Origin: Methylophilaceae bacterium
Lineage (GTDB): Bacteria > Pseudomonadota > Gammaproteobacteria > Burkholderiales > Methylophilaceae
Reading direction: 5' to 3'
Length of the DNA stretch: 36,729 bases
Assembly: GCA_025362115.1 (NCBI GenBank)
Contig: JANYIK010000166.1
Location: 1-36,729, forward strand
In this document: one piece after another, positions 1 through 7,554 of the stretch
Layout of the letters: each line of letters opens with the position of its first letter
Position numbering within the stretch: position 1 is the stretch's first letter
The notes under the pieces: model-generated
Databases searched by the model: none
What the model was told of the DNA's origin: nothing
The model's input: the letters and a program-made list of their open reading frames with translations, nothing else
Translations under genes and position numbers: made by a program

Positions 1-2
1 CC

Positions 3-1652
3 CTGACGGGTACGGTCGCCAATATCAACACACGTCTAGCAGCGGTCACCTACAACCCCACCGCCGACTACAACGGCAGCGATATGCTGACTATGCTCAC
101 CAGCGACAATGGCAATACAGGTGGAGGTACGCTGACGGACAGCGATACCGTTGCGATTACCGTCAACTCGGTAAACGATGCCCCCAGCGGTAACAACAAT
201 ACGCTGCTTACCCAAACGGTTACGACGATCGAAGATACGCCCCATACCTTCTCTGTCGCCGAGTTTGGGTTTACTGATCCCAAAGATACGCCAGCCAACA
301 ATTTTATTGCGGTAAAAATCACCACCTTGCCGGTGCTGGGTACGGTGACGCTGAATGGGGTGGCGGTGACAGCCGGGCAGTTTGTCACGGTGGTTGATAT
401 TGCCGCAGGCAAACTGGAATACAAACCGCTGCCATTTGATAATGGTGTCTCCTATACCACGTTTACCTTCCAAGTGCAGGATGACGGCGGCACGGCCTTG
501 GGCGGGGTTGATCTCGATCCCGTACCCAAGACCATCACGATCAATGTGGGGTCAATCAATAATGCGCCTGTGAATACGGTTCCAAGCGCGGGAACCACCA
601 ATGCCAACACTAGCCGAGCGATTGCCGGCTTGAGTATTGCCGACATAGATGCTTTGGGTGGCAGCATGACCGTGACTTTGGTGACTACCAACGGCACATT
701 AACGGTTTCAGGCGGCACGGCGGCGATTGTCGGCAGCGGTACTAATACGGTCACTCTGACGGGTATCTTGGGCGCTATTAACTCTACTTTGGCGGCTTCG
801 GTCAATTATGTACCTACCAGTGGCTTCAGCGGTAGCGCCGCCCTGACCATGACCACCAATGATAACGGTAATACCGGTGCTGGCGGCCCACTGGGTGATG
901 TGTCTACGGTGAATACGACGGTGAATACGGTTCCGCTGATCATCGTGGTGCCACCACCGTTACCGATAATCCCACCACCACCACCACCACCACCGCTGCC
1001 GATAGTGACACCGACGTCAACGTCAACGCCGACGCCGACGCCAGCGGCGCAATCTGGTGCCAGCGCGAATGCGCCAAGCAACGAAGTGGCCTTGGACAAC
1101 TCGCGTACGGAAGAGCCTACACCTGAACGTAAGGTGACCGTTATCAGTTTGGGGAATACTGCAACCTTGGCCTCTAACGTGGCTACGGTAGGGGTGCAAG
1201 CGCCCAAGGCGTTCTCCAACCCCAATCAAACCGCCAATGTGTTGAACCAGCAGCTACAGTTGCTGAATATCGGCATTTCCAAGCAAGCTAGCGGCAGTTT
1301 CGGCGCTCTTTTGAATGACCTCTCTACTGGTGGTGGCCGTATCCACATAGAAAGTGCCAACACAGCAACAGGCGTAGAAACGAGCCAAGAAAAAGAATTG
1401 CGATCTCTAATCTCATCGCTCACCGTGGAAAAGAAAGTACAGCTTACCAGCACGGCGGCTTCGGCGGGTTTGGTGGTTTGGGCGCTGAACTCTGGCGGGA
1501 TTTTATCTTCAGTGTTAGCCACGGCACCAACGTGGAAGAATCTCGACCCCATCTCTCTGCTTGATGACAATGCGGGCAATTTGCCGGATGAGGATGAGGA
1601 CGAAGCTGCAGACAGCTCTGAAGAGGGTGTGGCGGATATGTTGTCTCAATAA
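3..1652 (+). CDS. C-terminal part of a giant repetitive cadherin-like/Ig-like extracellular protein (5' truncated by window edge)
   Basis: Frame is open from base 3 upstream of the listed ATG. Two copies of an LTG..N..LAA.V.Y.PT..(Y/F).GS..LTM...DNGNTG.GG.L.D repeat separated by another Ig-like module (VND/INNAP spacers). Then a Pro/Thr-rich linker, a hydrophobic segment and an acidic tail. Confidence 0.85.
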   Translation: MTGTVANINTRLAAVTYNPTADYNGSDMLTMLTSDNGNTGGGTLTDSDTVAITVNSVNDAPSGNNNTLLTQTVTTIEDTPHTFSVAEFGFTDPKDTPANNFIAVKITTLPVLGTVTLNGVAVTAGQFVTVVDIAAGKLEYKPLPFDNGVSYTTFTFQVQDDGGTALGGVDLDPVPKTITINVGSINNAPVNTVPSAGTTNANTSRAIAGLSIADIDALGGSMTVTLVTTNGTLTVSGGTAAIVGSGTNTVTLTGILGAINSTLAASVNYVPTSGFSGSAALTMTTNDNGNTGAGGPLGDVSTVNTTVNTVPLIIVVPPPLPIIPPPPPPPPLPIVTPTSTSTPTPTPAAQSGASANAPSNEVALDNSRTEEPTPERKVTVISLGNTATLASNVATVGVQAPKAFSNPNQTANVLNQQLQLLNIGISKQASGSFGALLNDLSTGGGRIHIESANTATGVETSQEKELRSLISSLTVEKKVQLTSTAASAGLVVWALNSGGILSSVLATAPTWKNLDPISLLDDNAGNLPDEDEDEAADSSEEGVADMLSQ

Positions 1653-1722
1653 GTATTTGAGTTACGCAGGGTGGCGCGATTAGTATAAGCTTGCAAAACA
1701 AAGCCGTTTTCGACCCGATACT

Positions 1723-3336
1723 ATGAAACTACTTGGTCTTCGCATACCGTTCATGCGCTTGCCCAGCCTTGAAAAGCTAGGAATCAAGCTGCCTAAAGTC
1801 AAGATCAGCCCTGCGGTGCGGATTAGTTTTGGCTTGATTTCGCTCGTCATGGGCTGGATCTTGCTGCTGGACATGATGGTGGGTTTTTGGCCGGATACCG
1901 GTAAAGTCACGATTCAGTTGCGCGCCAAAACCAGCGAAATGCTGGCCATCCAATCCGCACAATACATCCAAGCCGGAGATTTCGTCGGCCTCAAAAAATC
2001 CTTAGAAAAAAGCGTACATGAGCAAACAGGGGTGCGCTCAGTGGCAATGCGCCATAAAAGTGGCAAAATCGTGCTGCAAGTAGGCGACCACGCACTTTAC
2101 TGGAAACCAAAAACTACCGCCTCCACACAAGATTTTGCACGTTTAGGCATTAGCGCAGGCAACCAGCCCTGGGGCGAAATTGAAATTGCATTTACACCTT
2201 CAACTCCTCAAACCCCCTTGGATTGGCTGAGGAAAAAAGCTGTCGTTTCCTTCTTGCTGCTGATAGTGGGCGGCTTTGTGATGTATGTGTTCTATCTGCG
2301 CGGTGTATTTTCTTATCTTGACCCTTCTACCGTCATCCCCGATCGCGTCAGTTCAGCCTTCGATGCGTTTAGCGAGGGCGTGATGATGGTGGATGTCGCT
2401 GGTAAGGTGATGATCGCCAATAAGATGTTCCGTAGCTGGGGCGAGGATATGGCGGGAAACCTGTTCGGCAAGCAGGCGAGTACGTTGTCGGTGGTTAAAA
2501 ATACTATGGGGGTAGACCCCAAAGCCTATCCTTGGACTAAATCCATGGAGGCTTTGCAATCGGTCAATGGCTGGCCGCTCAAGATTGCACTGCCCTCAAA
2601 AGAGAGTATCAAAGTCATCGTCAACTGCTCGGTGATTCAGGATGCCGCAAACACGGTACGTGGTTGTATGGTGACATTTGCTGACGTGACCGAGTTGGAC
2701 AACTTGAACCAGAACTTGAACGCAGCGATGGGTAAGCTGAAAAAATCGCAAGACGAATTGGAAGAAAAAAATGAAGAGCTTTACCGTTTGGCTACGCGCG
2801 ACCCGATGACGGGGGCTTTCAATCGGCGCGCCTTTTTTGCCGACGCCGAAAAGCTGCTGGTCGAGTACAGGGAGGGCAACCGTCCGATGTGCGTCGTCAT
2901 GTCGGATATTGACCACTTCAAGAAATTCAACGATGTCCACGGCCACGCCGTGGGAGATTTGGTGATTGTTGCTTTTTCCAAGTCATTGTCTGTACCTCTG
3001 CGTACCACGGACATGCTATGTCGCTACGGCGGCGAAGAATTCGTGGTGCTGTTGCCGGGAGCCAACAAAGAAGTGGCGATGGGCATCGCAGAGCGGCTGC
3101 GGCAAGAGGTTGAGCAGCGCGCAGGCCCCTCTATTCGCCATACTACGCCGCTTAACATTACCTCCAGCTTTGGCGTGGCGCAGTTGGAGCCTGACGTGAA
3201 AGACCTGACCATGTTCATAGACCGCGCTGACCAAGGGCTCTACGTGGCGAAGAAGAGCGGCAGAAATCGGGTGAAATTCTATGGTGAGCCGATAGAAGAA
3301 AACGCTCCACCGGAAGAGCCTCGGGATTTGCATTAG
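1723..3336 (+). CDS. membrane-anchored diguanylate cyclase (PAS-like region plus GGDEF domain)
   Basis: RYGGEEFVVLLPG active-site motif, RTTD (RxxD) I-site five residues upstream, two hydrophobic segments at N-terminus, coiled-coil linker before RDPMTGAFNRRAF. Confidence 0.92.
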   Translation: MKLLGLRIPFMRLPSLEKLGIKLPKVKISPAVRISFGLISLVMGWILLLDMMVGFWPDTGKVTIQLRAKTSEMLAIQSAQYIQAGDFVGLKKSLEKSVHEQTGVRSVAMRHKSGKIVLQVGDHALYWKPKTTASTQDFARLGISAGNQPWGEIEIAFTPSTPQTPLDWLRKKAVVSFLLLIVGGFVMYVFYLRGVFSYLDPSTVIPDRVSSAFDAFSEGVMMVDVAGKVMIANKMFRSWGEDMAGNLFGKQASTLSVVKNTMGVDPKAYPWTKSMEALQSVNGWPLKIALPSKESIKVIVNCSVIQDAANTVRGCMVTFADVTELDNLNQNLNAAMGKLKKSQDELEEKNEELYRLATRDPMTGAFNRRAFFADAEKLLVEYREGNRPMCVVMSDIDHFKKFNDVHGHAVGDLVIVAFSKSLSVPLRTTDMLCRYGGEEFVVLLPGANKEVAMGIAERLRQEVEQRAGPSIRHTTPLNITSSFGVAQLEPDVKDLTMFIDRADQGLYVAKKSGRNRVKFYGEPIEENAPPEEPRDLH

Positions 3337-3381
3337 AGCTTTCACCGTATGTCCGCGCCGGAATGATAAATAAAGCGCTGG

Positions 3382-6132
3382 TTAGTGCGAAGTAATGCGC
3401 CCAAACTCAGCCGCTATCTTGGTTGCGTATTTTTCAAAGTCATCGGCCACCAGCGGTTTACTGAACAAAAATCCTTGGATAATTTCACAGCCCAAATCTT
3501 TTAGATATATGTGCTGATGTTCAGCATCCACGCCTTCGGCAATCACCGCTTTTTCAAATGTGTGCGCCACGTCCACAATGACTGACACGATCTTTTCTGA
3601 GGGCTTGCCTATGCCCAGCACGAAGGAGCGGTCTACCTTGAGGATATCGAACGGTAGCAGTCCTAGGTAGCTCAAGCTGGAATAGCCAGTGCCAAAGTCG
3701 TCAATGGCGATGAGAAAGCCTTCTTTTTGCAGGTTACGCAGCACATCTACCACGCCGCCGGTGGCGTCTACAAACATACTCTCGGTAATTTCCAGCTCGA
3801 TATTGGCGGTGGAAACGCCATAGTGCTTGAGCGTGGCCAACACTTCCTCGGTGAAAGTGGCGCGGCGCAAATCCTGACTGGAAATGTTGACGGCGATACG
3901 CGGCGGAGCAATGCCTTTGGTTGTCCAATCCACGAATTGCTTGCACGCGATGTGGCGTATGGTGTCGCTCATTTTGATGATGATGCCGGTTTCTTCGGCG
4001 ATGCTGATGAATTCGCCCGGATTCACCAGTCCGCGCGTGGGGTGCTGCCAGCGTACCAGCGCTTCAACGCCAGCAATCGCGCCGCTACGTAAGTCAATTT
4101 GCGGCTGATACATCAGAAATATCTCGCCATCAGTATTCACCGCCTGACGCAGGTCGTGTTCCAATTTCAGGCGCTCCACTGCCTTGGAATTCATGTGTTC
4201 TTCGTAATACACGTATTGGGTCTGGCCGGACGCTTTAACCCGCGTCATCGCCATCTCGGCATAGTGGAACAGGTTGTCTATGCTCTCGCCATCTGTGGGG
4301 TAAATGCTGATACCCATCACCGCGCCTAGGTGCATGGTTTGGCTTTCATAAGAGAAATTGTCGCCAAACACGCTCACCAGTTTTTCTGCCACAAATCCGA
4401 TCTCGTTAGAGTTGTTGAGGTCAGGCAGCACCACCACAAATTCATCATTGCCAAAGCGCGACACCACGTCGGATTCACGTAATTTGCTGAGTAGCCGTTG
4501 CGCCACTTCATTCAGTACGTGGTCACCACCAGCATAGCCTAGGCTATCGTTGACTTTTTTGAAGCCCGCCAAGTTGATGTAGATAATGGCCACCAGCAAT
4601 TTTTTACGCCGTGCACGTGAGATTTCTTGTGACAGACGGTCGCGGCAGAAGGCGCGGTTGGGCAAGCCGGTTACTGGGTCAAAGTGCTCCTGCATGTAAA
4701 GTTCTTTGCCGCGCATCACCGAGGTCAGCGCCACGCCTAGTCGGTCTGCAAAGGCGCGCGCAAAATGGTGCTCACCTTCGGTGAGTGACTTGTCTTGCGC
4801 TAGGCCGAAATGCAGAATTGCAGACAGTTCTCCTTCTCGATATACCGGAAACAGGTGCAGTCTGGAGGCGCCGAATTCGATCAGTGGCTTGAGGAATTCC
4901 ACCTTATCGGGATGCTCTATAAGCACGCCATTAGGATCTCCGCTCAGACTTTCTTTGAACTTGCTCTGCAAAGGAGGCAGGCTGACGGCATGGGTTTCGT
5001 CTAAAGTATTCACCCAAGTGCTTTGCTGGTCTTGCTCCGGTGCAGTGTCGTCGAGATGCGTCACCGCCACCAGCACGCAGGGAATTACTTTTGGCACGTT
5101 GGTGAACACCAGTTCTATGATGTTGTTAAAATTGGCGTTGGAGAGGATGGCGCGGTCAAACTCGTCCATTGCCCGCACAATGTCTAAAGGGTGGGACACC
5201 ATGAGTTGCCCGCCGACGCCGTGCGGGGTGGCTCTGGCACGGCGCGGACGCAAGGTCACCAGCCAGGCCAAAAACAGCGCCAGCACGATGCTGGCGGCCA
5301 TCACTCCGTCTGAGGTATTGCCGGCAAACATAGCGCTCGGACTGGCGGCGATGATGTTCCAGTCGTTTGTTGCAAACTGATCGCGTAGCGGTAGCGCGAT
5401 ATAGCTGGCTTTGCCTCCGGCGTTGCCATCATTCCAGTGTAATTCCCCAGATTGCAGTCGGAGAGGTTTGCGTAGTGTTTGTATCAGTGCGTTGTCCGGC
5501 GTGCTGGATCTGTATAGCACCTGCTGGTCGCGCTGATTGAGGACGAGTAGAGGATTACCGCTTGGCGATTCGTTCTTCCACAGATAGGCGGGTGACAACT
5601 CCGCGCTGAGCAAGTCAAAGCTATTGCTTTCACTGCCGTCATTATCTTGCGCCACGCTACGCAGCAGGATGATTCTGGCGTTGCCAGTAGTGCTTGGTAG
5701 CGCGATGAGTGCAGACTCCCCATGTGATAGATGTATTTTTATAGCTTCGGTTTGATCGGCCAGAGTGAGTTGCGTACCCAGCAGAGCCGTAATATGGCCA
5801 GATTCGTCTACATAGTTGACGGCCTTGAAGTAGGGCGTAGAAATCTGTAACAAAGAAGACGAGTTGGGGTCGCGCGCCGCGCGCTCCAAGGCGTGGTCAG
5901 CGGTACGCAGGCGATCTTGCAGAGTTTGCTTGAAGCTGGTGGCTTCTTGCAGCAGTGTGGCTTGGTGCGTGCCTTGCAAGGTAGAATCGCCTTTAGAAAA
6001 GAAAATGAAGGCGATGCAGGTCACCAGTAGTGCCAGCACCAAGGGGATTCTTCTTTGCGTGAAGCCGAATTGTGTAGAATCAGAACGCATAGCTTCCATA
6101 ATACTTGCAGTTGCTTCAAACTGCATTACCAA
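3382..6132 (-). CDS. GGDEF-EAL dual-domain protein with N-terminal membrane/periplasmic sensor and GAF-like region
   Basis: FDPVTGLPNR, RFGNDEFVVVLPD (altered GGDEF), EALVRW, NISSQD, DDFGTGYSSLSYL, KVDRSFV, AEGV motifs. True start may be an internal Met (e.g. MRSDSTQ at about 6090). Confidence 0.92.
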   Translation of the reverse strand: MVMQFEATASIMEAMRSDSTQFGFTQRRIPLVLALLVTCIAFIFFSKGDSTLQGTHQATLLQEATSFKQTLQDRLRTADHALERAARDPNSSSLLQISTPYFKAVNYVDESGHITALLGTQLTLADQTEAIKIHLSHGESALIALPSTTGNARIILLRSVAQDNDGSESNSFDLLSAELSPAYLWKNESPSGNPLLVLNQRDQQVLYRSSTPDNALIQTLRKPLRLQSGELHWNDGNAGGKASYIALPLRDQFATNDWNIIAASPSAMFAGNTSDGVMAASIVLALFLAWLVTLRPRRARATPHGVGGQLMVSHPLDIVRAMDEFDRAILSNANFNNIIELVFTNVPKVIPCVLVAVTHLDDTAPEQDQQSTWVNTLDETHAVSLPPLQSKFKESLSGDPNGVLIEHPDKVEFLKPLIEFGASRLHLFPVYREGELSAILHFGLAQDKSLTEGEHHFARAFADRLGVALTSVMRGKELYMQEHFDPVTGLPNRAFCRDRLSQEISRARRKKLLVAIIYINLAGFKKVNDSLGYAGGDHVLNEVAQRLLSKLRESDVVSRFGNDEFVVVLPDLNNSNEIGFVAEKLVSVFGDNFSYESQTMHLGAVMGISIYPTDGESIDNLFHYAEMAMTRVKASGQTQYVYYEEHMNSKAVERLKLEHDLRQAVNTDGEIFLMYQPQIDLRSGAIAGVEALVRWQHPTRGLVNPGEFISIAEETGIIIKMSDTIRHIACKQFVDWTTKGIAPPRIAVNISSQDLRRATFTEEVLATLKHYGVSTANIELEITESMFVDATGGVVDVLRNLQKEGFLIAIDDFGTGYSSLSYLGLLPFDILKVDRSFVLGIGKPSEKIVSVIVDVAHTFEKAVIAEGVDAEHQHIYLKDLGCEIIQGFLFSKPLVADDFEKYATKIAAEFGRITSH

Positions 6133-6168
6133 ATAGCATAGCTTTAAGCTAAAAAAGTGAGATAACGA

Positions 6169-7542
6169 TTGAAAGCTGACGCAGAACTTATCTTAGAATT
6201 TCAGGCCACCTTGCTCTCGCATCCGCAGTTTGACGAGGCAGCTACGGCCTTCGCCACCGAGCTGGCGCTTAGGCTGGGCTTCGATCGCGTTGCCATAGGC
6301 TTGATTGAGCGCGGGCAGGTGGCGGTCAAGGCCATCTCGCATAGCGCGGATGTGCTGGCTAAATATGAGGCACATCGCGCTATCGCCAATGCTATGGACG
6401 AAGCCATAGAGCAAGCCGCGGTGCTGACTTCCACTGAAGTCGGAGGCAAAACGCCGAGAATTTTGCTGGCGCACAAAGCGCTCGCCAGATCCACTGGCAA
6501 TCAGATATGCACTATTCCGCTCGCCAATAACCATGAAATCTATGGCGCTATCGCCTTAGAGCGCGGCGGTGGTACGCCGCTGGTACAAGAAGATATAGAG
6601 GCCTGTGAAACCATCGTCAGCCTGCTGGGGCCGCTGCTGTTGCTCAGATGGAGCGAGGCGCGTCCTTGGTATATGCGCTTGATGAAGCTGGGCTTGGGCA
6701 GTATGAAGCGCGGTTATATGTTGCGTAGATTCCTGTTCAAAACGCTTTTATATTCAACTGTGGTGGTGTTCGCGCTGCTGTTGTTTTTCCCCGTCACCTA
6801 CAACGTCAGTGCGCCAGTGCGGCTGGAAGGCCTGATTCAACGAGCATTGGTGGCACCCGAAGCCGGATTCTTGGAGAAATCCTATGTACGGCCTGGCGAC
6901 CGGGTTAAAGCCGGTCAAGTGCTGGCCGAACTTTCTGATCAGGAGTTGCAACTGGACAAGCGCAAATGGGAAAGCGAGCTGGCACAGCATGAAAACGCTT
7001 ATGGCGCAGCGCTGGCACAGGCTGACCGTGTGCAACTGGTCATCAATCAAGCCAAAGCTGATGAGGCGCGCTCACAACTGGAGTTGACTGAACAGAAAAT
7101 TTCCCGTTCCAAATTGGTTGCACCGTTCGATGGCATCATTATCAAGGGCGACTTGCGGCAATTGCTAGGCACGCCAGTGCAACGCGGCGATGTGCTGCTC
7201 GCGGTGGCTCCGGTCAACGCTTACAGGTTGATGATAGAAGTGGACGAGCGCGACGTATCTTATGTGCAATCCGGCCAGACGGGTAGAGTGGCCTTGGTCT
7301 CTTTGCCCGACAAAACCTTGCCGTTCCAAGTCCTGCGTATCACGCCAGTCGCCGCTACCAAAGAGGGTCGCAACTTCTTTGATGTGGAAGCCACTTTGAC
7401 TACTGCATCACAAAGCGCCCTACGTCCGGGATTGGAAGGTGTCGCCAAGATCAACGCTGGCAACCGGCCATTCATTTGGATATGGACGCATCGTGGCTTG
7501 GATGCGGTACGTATGACCTTATGGAACTGGGGCATTTTCTAA
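6169..7542 (+). CDS. GAF domain fused to HlyD-type periplasmic adaptor (membrane fusion protein)
   Basis: N-terminal GAF-like region; single TM (TLLYSTVVVFALLLFFPV); then APEAGFLEKSYVRPGDRVKAGQVLAEL lipoyl-like hairpin, coiled-coil and SKLVAPFDGIIIKGDL second half. TTG start. Confidence 0.85.
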   Translation: MKADAELILEFQATLLSHPQFDEAATAFATELALRLGFDRVAIGLIERGQVAVKAISHSADVLAKYEAHRAIANAMDEAIEQAAVLTSTEVGGKTPRILLAHKALARSTGNQICTIPLANNHEIYGAIALERGGGTPLVQEDIEACETIVSLLGPLLLLRWSEARPWYMRLMKLGLGSMKRGYMLRRFLFKTLLYSTVVVFALLLFFPVTYNVSAPVRLEGLIQRALVAPEAGFLEKSYVRPGDRVKAGQVLAELSDQELQLDKRKWESELAQHENAYGAALAQADRVQLVINQAKADEARSQLELTEQKISRSKLVAPFDGIIIKGDLRQLLGTPVQRGDVLLAVAPVNAYRLMIEVDERDVSYVQSGQTGRVALVSLPDKTLPFQVLRITPVAATKEGRNFFDVEATLTTASQSALRPGLEGVAKINAGNRPFIWIWTHRGLDAVRMTLWNWGIF

Positions 7543-7554
7543 AGGGTTTCCTAG

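Noticed and set aside
972-1050. Short tandem repeats considered as a CRISPR array
   Set aside because: Repeat units are 3-6 bp, in frame and coding for a Pro/Thr linker; no spacers and no cas genes.
3-1652. RTX/type I secretion substrate interpretation of the giant protein
   Set aside because: No GGxGxD nonapeptides in the visible C-terminus and no ABC transporter in the window; the upstream portion is unseen, so this is provisional.
4706-5380. 224-aa plus-strand ORF opposite the GGDEF-EAL gene
   Set aside because: Shadow ORF over a well-supported coding region; Ser/Ala/Arg-rich composition typical of antisense frames.
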